From contig NZ_JAFNJE010000005.1 of NCBI RefSeq assembly GCF_017368475.1, forward strand, positions 145,570 to 209,569: a DNA stretch of 64,000 nt. The letters are read 5' to 3'. This stretch comes from Alteromonas sp. 5E99-2. Its GTDB lineage: Bacteria > Pseudomonadota > Gammaproteobacteria > Enterobacterales > Alteromonadaceae. The notes under the pieces were generated by a model, which was not told the DNA's origin, searched no databases, and saw only the letters and a list, made by a program, of their open reading frames with translations. Each line of letters starts with the position of its first letter. The first letter of the stretch is position 1. A program made the translations under genes and the position numbers. Positions 47,709 through 56,547 of the stretch are shown here, piece after piece.

Positions 47709-49175
47709 TCAAAGTGACTGTAATGATTTTACTTTATTTCTAAGTTGCTGAATTCTAGCTCTAATTTTCTGTTTGGTTAAATGATCGTTTTTACTGAAAT
47801 TATAGGCAAATTGAAGTTCATCAATCGCTCTTTCATAGCCGCCAATGAGAGCAAAAAACTCTGCATTTGATTGATGCATTAATCCTTTATTGCCATTTTC
47901 TTGATATGCATCGGCAAGCAGTTGATATGCCAAATAATTGTCTTTATCTAATAATAAGTAATCTCGCAGTACCTGTATTGCTTGCTTATTATTCCCTGCA
48001 TTTAAATAGGCATTAGCTAAATTAAGGGCGATGACCACATTACTAGACGACTGACGGTATTTTGAATTCAGTAGTTTTATCGCATCTTGGCTTTTTTCTT
48101 GCGCTAACAGCACATCGGTCATGGTGTCTAAGTAGAAATGGTTATTCGGTCTACGTTTTAATAACGCTGCAATAATAGGTTGTGCTTGTTTGGCTTTATC
48201 ATTGCGCAACAGCGCCATGGCATAGCCATAACGCGCTGCTTCATTGTATATACCCGAACCTTTCGTGTAGGCATTTTCAAAATAATCTAAGCTGTAATCT
48301 TCGTTAAAAGAATAACGAGCCAAAATGCGTGTTTTCGCTAAATGAAAGGAAAGGCTAGGTGGCAAATTTCGTTTTGGAAGCGACACAAGTCTCGCTCGTG
48401 CATCTGCAATTCTATTTTCTGTTAATGGGTGAGTTAACAGTCTTTCTGGCGGCTTAGACACAAGTCTTGATGCTGCAGCAAGTTTAGAAAAGAAAGAATC
48501 TGCACCTCTAGGGTCAAACCCCGCACGGGACAACAACGAAATACCCACTCTATCAGCTTCTTGTTCATTACTTCGAGTGTAGTTAATACCAAATTGAGCT
48601 TGTGCAGCAGATGATGCCTGTATTGCAGCAATCCCTGCTTGAGGATCGGCAATAGCGAGCAATATTCCACCAATAAGAGAAGCAATGGCCAAGGGCGATG
48701 TACGAGATTGAGCTTGAATTCTTCGCGCGATATGGCGCTGGGTAACGTGGGCTATTTCATGAGCCAATACAGAGGCAATTTCACTTTCGCTGTCGGCTCT
48801 GGCTATAAGGCCTGTGTGCATGCCAACGTGACCACCAAAAAATGCGAAGGCATTGATGGCGTTATTATTAATGATAAAAAACTCGAAGGGGAAGTTGGTA
48901 TTATTAGCGTGTAAAACCAGTCGATTACCTAAATCTTGAATGTATTGCTGTAACACTGGATCTTGAACAATAGGCGACTGCCCCCGAAGTTGACGCATTA
49001 ACGCGTCACCTATAATCACTTCTTTGTCTAATGTAATGGCATCTGATGCGACCACACCTATATCAGGTAAAGCGTTCTTATCGCTTGTTTGCGACATAGC
49101 AACAGAGCTCAATACCAGAGCTAGAACCGCACTGGCAGATACATATTTGATAAATCGGTATACTGTTTGTTTCAA
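47709..49175 (-). CDS. bepA: Periplasmic chaperone/metalloprotease BepA
   Basis: 488 residues. A signal peptide (residues 1-~29) is followed by an M48 metalloprotease domain with zinc motif HEIAH (about 139-143), NEQEADRVG third-ligand segment, and a C-terminal TPR region (for example VIALNLANAYLNAGNNKQAI). BepA assists outer-membrane protein assembly and degrades stalled LptD/BamA. It is divergent from perM and followed by arsC, as in E. coli. Confidence 0.94.
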   Translation of the reverse strand: MKQTVYRFIKYVSASAVLALVLSSVAMSQTSDKNALPDIGVVASDAITLDKEVIIGDALMRQLRGQSPIVQDPVLQQYIQDLGNRLVLHANNTNFPFEFFIINNNAINAFAFFGGHVGMHTGLIARADSESEIASVLAHEIAHVTQRHIARRIQAQSRTSPLAIASLIGGILLAIADPQAGIAAIQASSAAQAQFGINYTRSNEQEADRVGISLLSRAGFDPRGADSFFSKLAAASRLVSKPPERLLTHPLTENRIADARARLVSLPKRNLPPSLSFHLAKTRILARYSFNEDYSLDYFENAYTKGSGIYNEAARYGYAMALLRNDKAKQAQPIIAALLKRRPNNHFYLDTMTDVLLAQEKSQDAIKLLNSKYRQSSSNVVIALNLANAYLNAGNNKQAIQVLRDYLLLDKDNYLAYQLLADAYQENGNKGLMHQSNAEFFALIGGYERAIDELQFAYNFSKNDHLTKQKIRARIQQLRNKVKSLQSL

Positions 49176-49327
49176 GTTTGTTTACTTCGTCTCGTGAGTA
49201 ACTAAAAAATTAATGTTACGTATGCATTATTATATAAGAGTGCATAAAGTTACGATCAGTTTCATTAAATAGTGATTATTTTCTGCTATCTTATCAATTC
49301 TTTTGTAATTTTGTTTAAGGTAATGAA

Positions 49328-50398
49328 GTGCTAGACGTATTTCAGCGTTGGTATCAACGAAAATTTTCAGACCCCGATGCAGTCATGTTACTGCTACTTA
49401 TCCTTGTTAGCTCTATTGCCTTAGTCTTTTGGGGCGAAATGATGATGCCAGTCATTGTGTCAGCTGTCATTGCCTACCTTTTAGATTGGCCTGTTGTTAG
49501 ATTGCAAAAAGTGGGCGTAAATAGAACGCTGGCCACAGCCATTGTGCTGATGCTCTTTGTCTCCTTTGTTATAGTGACATTAGTTGGCTTTTTGCCTGTT
49601 ATCTCTAAACAAAGTGTAAACCTGCTACAAGAAATGCCGCAAATTGCTACATCAGCGCAAGAATGGATAAGAACATTACCTGAAAAATACCCTAGTTACA
49701 TCAACGTGACTCAGGTTGCCGATTTTATTGATAGTTTGAATGAAAAAGCCTCAGTGTTAGGGGAATCACTTATCGCTGTATCATTTAATACACTGGGCAA
49801 TGTTGCTGCCTTATTGATATACATGATTTTAGTGCCGTTAATGGTGTTTTTCATGTTGAAAGACAAAGACTTTTTTCTTAATGCTGTGTCGTCGTTATTG
49901 CCCAATGAACGGCGTTTGATTGCGCAAGTAGGCAATGAAATGAATGGACAAATTGCCAACTATATTCGCGGCAAAGTCATAGAAATTTTTATTGTAGGGG
50001 GAGTGTCTTACATTACTTTTGCATTAATGGATTTGCGCTATGCAATGTTACTTGGCGCCTTGGTAGGACTGTCTGTTTTAATTCCTTACATTGGCGCTGC
50101 AGTTGTGACAATACCTGTGGCCATGGTCGCCTTGTTTCAATGGGGAATTTCACCGCAGTTTGGTTACTTAATGTTTGCGTACGGCATTATTCAAGCTCTG
50201 GATGGAAATTTACTCGTACCCATTTTGTTTTCTGAAGCAGTGAGTTTGCATCCGCTTTATATTATTGTTGCTGTGCTGTTTTTTGGTGGGTTATGGGGCT
50301 TTTGGGGCGTGTTTTTTGCGATTCCACTGGCTACATTAGTAAAAGCACTAATTACCGCATGGAGCAGTGAATCATCTGCTGAACTAAAAGATAATTAA
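49328..50398 (+). CDS. perM: AI-2E family transporter PerM
   Basis: 356-residue inner-membrane protein with about eight hydrophobic segments and the family pattern (FVSAV-like VIVSAVIAYLLDWPVVRLQ, PLMVFFMLKDKDFF, LLGALVGLSVLIPYIGA). PerM is a putative permease of unknown substrate. The start is GTG at 49328 with AAGG seven bases upstream; the nearby out-of-frame ATG is blocked by a stop. It is convergent with bcp across a strong terminator. Confidence 0.9.
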   Translation: MLDVFQRWYQRKFSDPDAVMLLLLILVSSIALVFWGEMMMPVIVSAVIAYLLDWPVVRLQKVGVNRTLATAIVLMLFVSFVIVTLVGFLPVISKQSVNLLQEMPQIATSAQEWIRTLPEKYPSYINVTQVADFIDSLNEKASVLGESLIAVSFNTLGNVAALLIYMILVPLMVFFMLKDKDFFLNAVSSLLPNERRLIAQVGNEMNGQIANYIRGKVIEIFIVGGVSYITFALMDLRYAMLLGALVGLSVLIPYIGAAVVTIPVAMVALFQWGISPQFGYLMFAYGIIQALDGNLLVPILFSEAVSLHPLYIIVAVLFFGGLWGFWGVFFAIPLATLVKALITAWSSESSAELKDN

Positions 50399-50404
50399 TG
50401 TAGC

Positions 50405-50442
50405 AATCAGCGGAAAACGTGTGTTTTCCGCTGATTATTATT
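50405..50442. terminator. Terminator between convergent perM and bcp
   Basis: AATCAGCGGAAAAC and GTTTTCCGCTGATT make a perfect 14-bp stem with loop GTGT, followed on the plus strand by ATTATTTT. It ends perM and probably also bcp from the other side. Confidence 0.9.
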
Positions 50443-50907
50443 TTAACTATTCAGATAATCTAACACCACATCGTGGTGGGTTTTCGTTTTAAACTTTTTG
50501 AACACAGTTTCTATTTCACCACTTTCATTGATTAAAAATGATATGCGGTGAATCCCGTCGTATTCTTTACCCATAAACTTTTTCAAGCCCCACACACCAA
50601 ATGCATCGGCTACTGCATGATCTTCATCCGACAGTAAAGTGAAATTCAATTGTTCTTTTTCAATGAACTTAGGCAAACGCTTCACAGGATCAGGACTAAT
50701 TCCCAACACCACAAGGTTATGTTCGTCTAATTGAGCTTTGCTGTCTCGTAAACACTGGGCTTGTACTGTGCACCCTGGTGTCATGGCTTTTGGGTAAAAA
50801 TAGACTAATACTTTTTTGCCTGAAAATTGTTCTAGGGATACCGCGTTTGAGTTTTCGTCAAGTAATGTGAAATTAGGCGCTTTATCGCCGGCGTTTAATG
50901 TGTTCAT
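50443..50907 (-). CDS. bcp: Thioredoxin-dependent peroxiredoxin Bcp (PrxQ)
   Basis: 154 residues; reduces hydroperoxides. The peroxidatic Cys is C46 in YFYPKAMTPGCTVQAQC; a second Cys follows at 52, one residue further than the resolving Cys of E. coli Bcp, so whether it works as resolving partner is open. GISPDPVKRLPKF and LLSDEDHAVADAFGVWG are family motifs. It is divergent from dapA; the gcvR gene found between them in E. coli is not present here. Confidence 0.93.
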   Translation of the reverse strand: MNTLNAGDKAPNFTLLDENSNAVSLEQFSGKKVLVYFYPKAMTPGCTVQAQCLRDSKAQLDEHNLVVLGISPDPVKRLPKFIEKEQLNFTLLSDEDHAVADAFGVWGLKKFMGKEYDGIHRISFLINESGEIETVFKKFKTKTHHDVVLDYLNS

Positions 50908-51136
50908 TGAGTCTCTTTTTAGTTGATTACTGAATACCAGTTTTGGGAATCTTTCTAAATTAATGGCAAAGATTTTAATGCAAATTCGTCCATTATTCAG
51001 CGAGAAGTATCAGGAAATGGGTAACTTTTAACATTTATCAGCAAAATCTGCTTTTTTTTAGCAAACCAGTGGGGAGATTACTTGTGTTTAAGCACCGACA
51101 TAATTACCATGTGCGCTCAGTTTTATCGGAGTTATT

Positions 51137-52018
51137 ATGTTTAAAGGCAGTTATGTGGCGCTTGTTACGCCCATGGATGAACAAGGAAATGTTGATTATC
51201 AAGATTTGGAAGCTTGTATCGAATTTCACGTTGAAAATAAAACCGACGGTATTGTGTCTGTGGGAACCACAGGGGAGTCTGCAACACTGCCCTTTAAAGA
51301 GCATGTCGACGTTGTTAAAAGTACTGTTGATATTGTAGCTGGACGTATTCCTGTTATTGCAGGAAGTGGTGCAAACTCCACATCTGAAGCCGTATTTTTA
51401 ACCGAACAAATGGAAGCATTAGGTGTAGATGGCTTTTTAAGTGTTGTTCCTTATTACAACAAGCCTCAACAAGCAGGTATGGTTGCGCATTTTGAAGCCG
51501 TCGCTGACGCAACGTCTAAACCTGTCTTATTATACAATGTGCCAGGGCGCACAGTTGCAGACATGTTACCAGCAACTGTAGCTCAGCTTGCAAAACACCC
51601 CAATATCGTTGGCTTGAAAGACGCTACAGGGGACATTCAAAGATTAAAGCAAACACAAGCATTGGTACCTGACGATTTTGTATTGTTAAGTGGCGATGAC
51701 GGCTCTAGTTGTGAATTCCTTGAAGCAGGCGGCCATGGCGTCATTTCTGTTACGGCCAATATTGTGCCTAAAGCAATGGCCGAAATGTGTAAAAGTGCAT
51801 TAAACAATGATTTTGAGGCTTGCCGTCGTATCGATGCATCTATCGAAAAATTGCACCATGCATTATTTATTGAGCCTAATCCTGTTATGCCTAAGTGGGC
51901 TTTGTACAAAATGCAAATAATGAAGTCGGCTATGTTACGACTTCCTATGGTTTTACCGGAACTTGCTAGTAAAAAAGTACTCGAAGACATACTTATCGAA
52001 TATGGCTTAACAAAATAA
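51137..52018 (+). CDS. dapA: 4-hydroxy-tetrahydrodipicolinate synthase
   Basis: 293-residue Schiff-base aldolase of the lysine/diaminopimelate pathway. The TTGE motif is VGTTGESATL, the catalytic Tyr is in LLYNVPGRT and the Schiff-base Lys in VGLKDATGD. It starts the dapA-bamC-purC run, an order shared with E. coli; bamC follows by 15 bases. Confidence 0.95.
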   Translation: MFKGSYVALVTPMDEQGNVDYQDLEACIEFHVENKTDGIVSVGTTGESATLPFKEHVDVVKSTVDIVAGRIPVIAGSGANSTSEAVFLTEQMEALGVDGFLSVVPYYNKPQQAGMVAHFEAVADATSKPVLLYNVPGRTVADMLPATVAQLAKHPNIVGLKDATGDIQRLKQTQALVPDDFVLLSGDDGSSCEFLEAGGHGVISVTANIVPKAMAEMCKSALNNDFEACRRIDASIEKLHHALFIEPNPVMPKWALYKMQIMKSAMLRLPMVLPELASKKVLEDILIEYGLTK

Positions 52019-52033
52019 GAATAAGAGAACGCA

Positions 52034-53134
52034 ATGAATATTAAATTCTGTGTAATTCTGGGTGCGGCATTAACTGCAGGGGTTGGATGCAGTAGCGTAG
52101 AAAAAAGTAAACAAGCCTCGGGGAGTTTCGATTACATTGAGGCTGAAGCGGTTGAACCTATTAAAGTTCCCGAAGAGTTAGACAATCCGAATTTTACTGG
52201 TGAATTTGAATTACCGAAATTAGGCTCTAATGCACCTAAAAACCATGTTGGCAAAAAGCTAGTTGTTGCTTCTCCTTCTTTAGTTGTGCCTATTGTTGCA
52301 GGCAGCTACATTGAAGAGGGAAGTAAAAGCGCAAAAGTAAAATTTGACCAAGTAAATGACAGTGAAGCACTAAATCAAAGTATTTGGAATACGCTGCTAA
52401 ATTATTTAGACAAAAATGATGTCAGTGTTGCATCCTTCGATGAAGACAAAGGCGTATTATTAACTGATTGGATGCTAACTACAGAAACAATTCCAGGCAA
52501 GTGGTACACGATTGTTGATAAAAAAAGTGAAGTGGGTAGGGTGTTCGAATTTGATCTCGTCATGGAACCCCATGGGCGTACTGCAGAACTTAGCGTCAAA
52601 TTGAAAGACTACGCGAAATCAATCAACGACAGCATAGTTGAAACTCGCGAAGATGTTATAGCCAGAACAGAAGAAGTGGATGTACTGAATCAAGTTATCG
52701 CTCATTACGAATTCCAACAAGGTGTTAAAGTAACACAAGTTCGTCGTCAAATTAAACAAGGTCTAGATACCGAGTTAGGTTTTGATGCTGATGGCGAGCC
52801 CGCATTTGTTATTGATGGTATTTACGATATAACCTGGCCAAGACTTCAACTAGTACTCAGAGATTTAGGGTTCGATGTTAAAGATTTAGACAAATCAAAT
52901 GGCCTTGTTTTTGTTTCTTACAATGGGCCAGGTACAGGTTGGTGGTCTAATTTACTTTCTTTTAAGAAGAAACTACTTGATGTTGGAGATTACCGCTTAA
53001 AAGTTGTACCTCAAAATGAGAAAACAGTGGTTACTTTCCTGACCGAAGACAGCGAACCTTTCGAGGTTAATCAAGTCACTGACTTATTTGAGCCTTTCGC
53101 TGACACAATGTCGAAAAACAACTTAGATATTTAA
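52034..53134 (+). CDS. bamC: Outer-membrane assembly lipoprotein BamC
   Basis: 366-residue lipoprotein of the BAM complex that inserts outer-membrane proteins. The leader CVILGAALTAGVGCSS ends in a lipobox Cys near residue 17; the two helix-grip domains are represented by QSIWNTLLNYLDKNDVSVASFD and PRLQLVLRDLGFDVKDLDKSNGL-like segments. It lies between dapA and purC, its normal place. Its stop is inside a tandem repeat that leads into purC. Confidence 0.92.
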   Translation: MNIKFCVILGAALTAGVGCSSVEKSKQASGSFDYIEAEAVEPIKVPEELDNPNFTGEFELPKLGSNAPKNHVGKKLVVASPSLVVPIVAGSYIEEGSKSAKVKFDQVNDSEALNQSIWNTLLNYLDKNDVSVASFDEDKGVLLTDWMLTTETIPGKWYTIVDKKSEVGRVFEFDLVMEPHGRTAELSVKLKDYAKSINDSIVETREDVIARTEEVDVLNQVIAHYEFQQGVKVTQVRRQIKQGLDTELGFDADGEPAFVIDGIYDITWPRLQLVLRDLGFDVKDLDKSNGLVFVSYNGPGTGWWSNLLSFKKKLLDVGDYRLKVVPQNEKTVVTFLTEDSEPFEVNQVTDLFEPFADTMSKNNLDI

Positions 53135-53173
53135 TTGTAAGACGTTTAATTGGAATACGTTTAATTGGAAGAC
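53129..53173 (+). repeat. Three tandem 15-base repeats before purC
   Basis: Copies at 53129-53143, 53144-53158 and 53159-53173 share TTTAATTG(g/t)AA(g/t)AC. The first covers the bamC stop; the second and third each carry a GGAA Shine-Dalgarno-like core. Only the last is correctly spaced for the purC ATG at 53177. Confidence 0.85.
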
Positions 53174-53176
53174 ATT

Positions 53177-53899
53177 ATGCAAAAACAACAAGAGTTGTAT
53201 CGCGGTAAAGCTAAAACCGTTTATTTTACCGACAACGAAGATTTTCTTGTACTTGAATTTCGAAATGACACTTCAGCATTCGATGGTGAAAAAATTGAGC
53301 AACTCGATCGCAAAGGTGAAGTGAATAACAAGTTTAATCACTTTATTATGACTAAGTTGGAAGAAGCCGGTGTTTCTACTCAAGTTGAAAAACTGCTTTC
53401 TGATACCGAATCGTTGGTTAAAAAGCTGGACATGATCCCAGTTGAATGTGTTGTTAGAAATGTTGCTGCGGGTTCGTTAGTAAAGCGCTTAGGGGTTGAA
53501 GAAGGTAAAGATTTAGCTCCGCCTGTGTTTGAATTTTTCCTTAAAAACGATGCGCTACACGATCCAATGATAAACGACTACCACATTGCATCTTTCGGTT
53601 GGGCCACAGAAGCACAAATTGCGGCAATGAAAAAAGCCACATTCGAAGTGAACGGTATTCTAAAAGACTTGTTTGATAAAGCGGGTTTGATTTTAGTGGA
53701 CTACAAACTCGAATTTGGTGTGGATGCTGCTGGAAACCTAGTGTTAGGTGATGAGTTTACACCAGACGGCTGTCGCTTATGGGATAAAGAAACCCGTAAA
53801 AAAATGGATAAAGATCGTTTCCGCCAAGGCTTAGGTAGTGTTGTTGAAACCTACATTGAAGTGGCGCAACGTTTAGGTGTGTCTCTAGATACAATCTAA
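53177..53899 (+). CDS. purC: Phosphoribosylaminoimidazole-succinocarboxamide synthase
   Basis: 240-residue SAICAR synthetase of purine synthesis. [47 protein letters not shown] and [17 protein letters not shown] are diagnostic. The ATG at 53177 gives [16 protein letters not shown] as in E. coli; the in-frame TTG at 53165 is within the tandem repeat. It ends the dapA-bamC-purC unit at a hairpin terminator. Confidence 0.95.
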   Translation: MQKQQELYRGKAKTVYFTDNEDFLVLEFRNDTSAFDGEKIEQLDRKGEVNNKFNHFIMTKLEEAGVSTQVEKLLSDTESLVKKLDMIPVECVVRNVAAGSLVKRLGVEEGKDLAPPVFEFFLKNDALHDPMINDYHIASFGWATEAQIAAMKKATFEVNGILKDLFDKAGLILVDYKLEFGVDAAGNLVLGDEFTPDGCRLWDKETRKKMDKDRFRQGLGSVVETYIEVAQRLGVSLDTI

Positions 53900-53915
53900 G
53901 CCACATAAAATAAAT

Positions 53916-53965
53916 ACACCGGCGCTGCCTTAAGTTTCTAAACTTTGCCGGTGTGTTCTTCTTTT
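53916..53965. terminator. Compound hairpin between purC and yfaE
   Basis: ACACCGGC and GCCGGTGT pair outside an inner AAGTTT/AAACTT stem; T-rich sequence follows on the plus strand. It separates convergent purC and yfaE. Confidence 0.7.
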
Positions 53966-53978
53966 GTTTTATCAATAC

Positions 53979-54248
53979 TTATTCAAGTTTTAGTGTTACA
54001 TCAGTGAGTGGCACGCTACAGCAAAGCAGCACTTCGTCGTCATCAATAAAGGCCAAAGGGTCTATCGTATAATCTACGTCGCCTTTAATTAACTTACACC
54101 TGCATGCACCACAGAAACCATCTCTGCAATGATAGGGAACTTCGATATTTTTAGCTTCGATGGACTCTAATAAGGTTTTATTAGGTAAAGAAGGTAAGGT
54201 ATCCGTATCAATAAGAGTGATCTGGATACCTTTTTCGGTATTACTCAT
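53979..54248 (-). CDS. yfaE: [2Fe-2S] ferredoxin YfaE type
   Basis: 89-residue plant-type ferredoxin with the cluster Cys pattern in CRDGFCGACRCKLIKG and the fourth in EVLLCCSVP. YfaE maintains the diferric-tyrosyl cofactor of NrdB by electron delivery. It is 17 bases downstream of nrdB in the same operon, which supports that role rather than a general ferredoxin. Confidence 0.9.
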   Translation of the reverse strand: MSNTEKGIQITLIDTDTLPSLPNKTLLESIEAKNIEVPYHCRDGFCGACRCKLIKGDVDYTIDPLAFIDDDEVLLCCSVPLTDVTLKLE

Positions 54249-54265
54249 TAATCAGCTAGCACTGA

Positions 54266-55396
54266 TTACAGTTCGAAATCTTCAAAGTCATCTTCACCAA
54301 CGGCAGAGTCAATTTGCCCTACTAGATATGAACTAATCTCTGATTCCTGAGGAGCAACTTGTACGTTGTCTGAGTTCAAGTGATTGTTCATCCACGGTAA
54401 AGGATTACTGCTAATATCAAAAGGCTTGCCCATGCCAATGGCCGACATACGTTGATTCGCGATATATTCTACGTACTGGCAAAGAATATCTTTGTTTAAT
54501 CCAATCATTGAACCCGACGCAAACAAATACTCAGCCCATTCCTTTTCTTGCTCAACGGCTTTTAAGAAAATAGCTTTGGCTTCTTCATGGCATTCTTCTG
54601 CAATTTCTGCCATTTCAGGGTCGTCTTTTCCTTTTGCCCATAAATTTAATATGTGCTGCGTTGACGACAAGTGAAGGTTTTCGTCGCGGGCAATCAAACG
54701 AATAATTTTAGAATTACCTTCCATTAACTTTCGTTCTGCAAACGCAAAGGTACAGGCAAAAGAAACATAAAAACGAATGGCTTCCAACGCGTTTACTGAG
54801 TTCATGCACAAATACAGCTTTTTCTTTAACTCGCGCAACGAAATAACGTGAACTTCACCGTTTACTGTATGTGTACCAACACCTTGTGTTTGCCAAAGTT
54901 GAGTGGCAAATATCAGATCATCATAATAGCGAGAGATATCGGTTGCTCTTCGCTTGATTTCTTCATTAACAACGATGTCTTCAAAAATTTCACTGGGATC
55001 AGAGAATAAATTTCTAAGAATGTGAGTATATGAACGAGAGTGAATGGTTTCGTAAAATGACCAGGTTTCAATCCAGGTTTCTAATTCAGGTAAAGAAACA
55101 ATAGGCAGCATCGCAATATTCGGACTGCGCCCTTGGATTGAGTCGAGCAAGGTTTGGTATTTTAAATTTGAAATGAAAATATGCTTTTCAGGGGCTGTAA
55201 GCTTTTGAAAATCAACGCGGTCACGAGACACGTCAACTTCTTCAGGACGCCAGAAAAAACTAATTTGTTTTTCAATCAACTTCTCAAAAATAGGGTGTTT
55301 TTGTTGGTCATATCGCGCCACGTTTACGGGGTTACCAAAAAACATGGGTTCAGCAAGTGTGTTAATACTGTTCTGGTTAAACGTTGTATATTTCAT
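54266..55396 (-). CDS. nrdB: Class Ia ribonucleotide reductase beta subunit
   Basis: 376 residues; carries the diiron centre and tyrosyl radical used by NrdA to reduce ribonucleotides. [20 protein letters not shown] includes metal-ligand Glu/His and the radical Tyr at the position of E. coli Y122; [18 protein letters not shown] supplies further ligands, and the acidic C-terminal tail DDFEDFEL fits docking to NrdA. nrdA is not found directly upstream, where it normally lies. Confidence 0.95.
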   Translation of the reverse strand: MKYTTFNQNSINTLAEPMFFGNPVNVARYDQQKHPIFEKLIEKQISFFWRPEEVDVSRDRVDFQKLTAPEKHIFISNLKYQTLLDSIQGRSPNIAMLPIVSLPELETWIETWSFYETIHSRSYTHILRNLFSDPSEIFEDIVVNEEIKRRATDISRYYDDLIFATQLWQTQGVGTHTVNGEVHVISLRELKKKLYLCMNSVNALEAIRFYVSFACTFAFAERKLMEGNSKIIRLIARDENLHLSSTQHILNLWAKGKDDPEMAEIAEECHEEAKAIFLKAVEQEKEWAEYLFASGSMIGLNKDILCQYVEYIANQRMSAIGMGKPFDISSNPLPWMNNHLNSDNVQVAPQESEISSYLVGQIDSAVGEDDFEDFEL

Positions 55397-55459
55397 ATTT
55401 TTATTTTCTTTGCCAGCATTTTGTTAGGACCAATTTAAAACTAAATCTTACTTATGACG

Positions 55460-55476
55460 TGTGTTCATACAACACA
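55460..55476. promoter_or_regulatory. Inverted repeat upstream of nrdB
   Basis: TGTGTT and AACACA around CATAC, about 65 bases before nrdB; a further TGTGTGTT is near 55507. It is a possible regulator site. It does not have the NrdR-box polarity. Confidence 0.4.
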
Positions 55477-55592
55477 GCAGTAGGCGGAAAAGTAAAATTC
55501 CATAGTATGTGTGTTCTTGCTTTCCATGATGCATTTTACAGCGCTTGATATATCGCCGTACGCAATGTAAGGAATGTAAAACGACTCTCTTG

Positions 55593-55607
55593 TGATAGTT
55601 ATTATCA
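55593..55607. promoter_or_regulatory. Probable Fur box
   Basis: TGATAGTTATTATCA matches the 7-1-7 Fur consensus TGATAAT-n-ATTATCA at 13 of 14 positions. It lies about 200 bases from nrdB and 340 from the LysE gene; no iron-uptake gene starts immediately after it, so its present target is unclear. Confidence 0.6.
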
Positions 55608-55947
55608 ATAAATTTCAGGAGACAAACAACTGTTTCTATCAGAAAATTTTTCTTACAAATAAATAGCTGAATATATTATTTACGCTATAAAAACGTTGTT
55701 ACAGTGAATGTGCATTTATAACAACGGTTAACAGAGTTAAGTGGATCTATTTAAATCTTAAATTCGAATCTTTATAGAAGATGCAACTCACAAGTATCAT
55801 GCTATGGAAGAGCGTTTTTTAATCACCTTGGGCATAAATATAATAAGTACCAACGCAGTACATATAAATAAAGTCAGTTTTATTCAATATTTCCATAATC
55901 GTTATAGGGATGATGAACAGATTAGTCATTCATGAAATACGTTTATA

Positions 55948-56538
55948 ATGTTTTTTTCTACAACAATCAGTATGGCGTTATTTGCGCTTGCAGCGTCTAT
56001 TTCACCAGGACCCGTCAATTTAGTATCCCTTAGTGCAACAGCGCGTTATGGCGTTAAAAGTGGGTTAATATTTGTTACTGGTGCAACCTTAGGCTTTGTA
56101 CTGCTATTTTTAATTATTGGCTTAGGTTTACACTATTTTATAGCGGAGTTACCTTGGCTCACTCAAGGCATTCAGTGGCTGGGTATAGGTTTCCTGCTGT
56201 ATTTAAGTTATCAGTTATATGTTGATACAGGCGAAATAAAGGATCGCACTAAAAGCACTGAACCTAAATTTTTCACGGGAGCCATTATGCAATGGCTCAA
56301 TCCAAAAGCATGGGTTGCGTCGATGTCGGGGATTTCCGCGTATATTCCGCAAGCTAAAACCACCGACGTTTTTTTATTTGCAGGAGTGTATTTACCGATT
56401 TGTTGGTTGTCGTTAACCATATGGGTAATGGGAGGTTTGGTGTTAGGCCACTATTTCCAAAAACCTAATAAAATAAGAACAATGAATAAAGTGTTAGCGA
56501 TATTGTTGGTATTAAGCTGTTTCATGATAATAGTGTGA
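55948..56538 (+). CDS. LysE-family amino-acid/metabolite exporter
   Basis: 196 residues, about six hydrophobic segments. ISPGPVNLVSLSATARYGVKSGL is the LysE/RhtB N-terminal signature and QWLNPKAWVASMS the second motif. Family members export amino acids or derivatives. It is convergent with an AraC-type regulator whose stop is ten bases away; whether that regulator controls it is inferred only from the pairing. Confidence 0.9.
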   Translation: MFFSTTISMALFALAASISPGPVNLVSLSATARYGVKSGLIFVTGATLGFVLLFLIIGLGLHYFIAELPWLTQGIQWLGIGFLLYLSYQLYVDTGEIKDRTKSTEPKFFTGAIMQWLNPKAWVASMSGISAYIPQAKTTDVFLFAGVYLPICWLSLTIWVMGGLVLGHYFQKPNKIRTMNKVLAILLVLSCFMIIV

Positions 56539-56547
56539 AGCTTTATA

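Larger units (their letters stand above)
55397..55947. other. Long non-coding stretch between nrdB and LysE gene
   Basis: No credible gene in about 550 bases. It contains a perfect inverted repeat TGTGTT-5-AACACA near nrdB, a near-perfect Fur-type site, and an AGGAG followed by no usable start. It is AT-rich in the right half. It is the likely junction between the conserved nrdB block and the accessory region to the right. Confidence 0.6.

Noticed and set aside
53757..53975. Minus-strand frame over the purC end and terminator
   Set aside because: It runs through the purC coding end and the terminator hairpin; it has no motif and is judged a chance frame.
55460..55476. NrdR box upstream of nrdB
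   Set aside because: NrdR sites begin ACAC and end GTGT; the repeat here has the opposite polarity (TGTGTT…AACACA).
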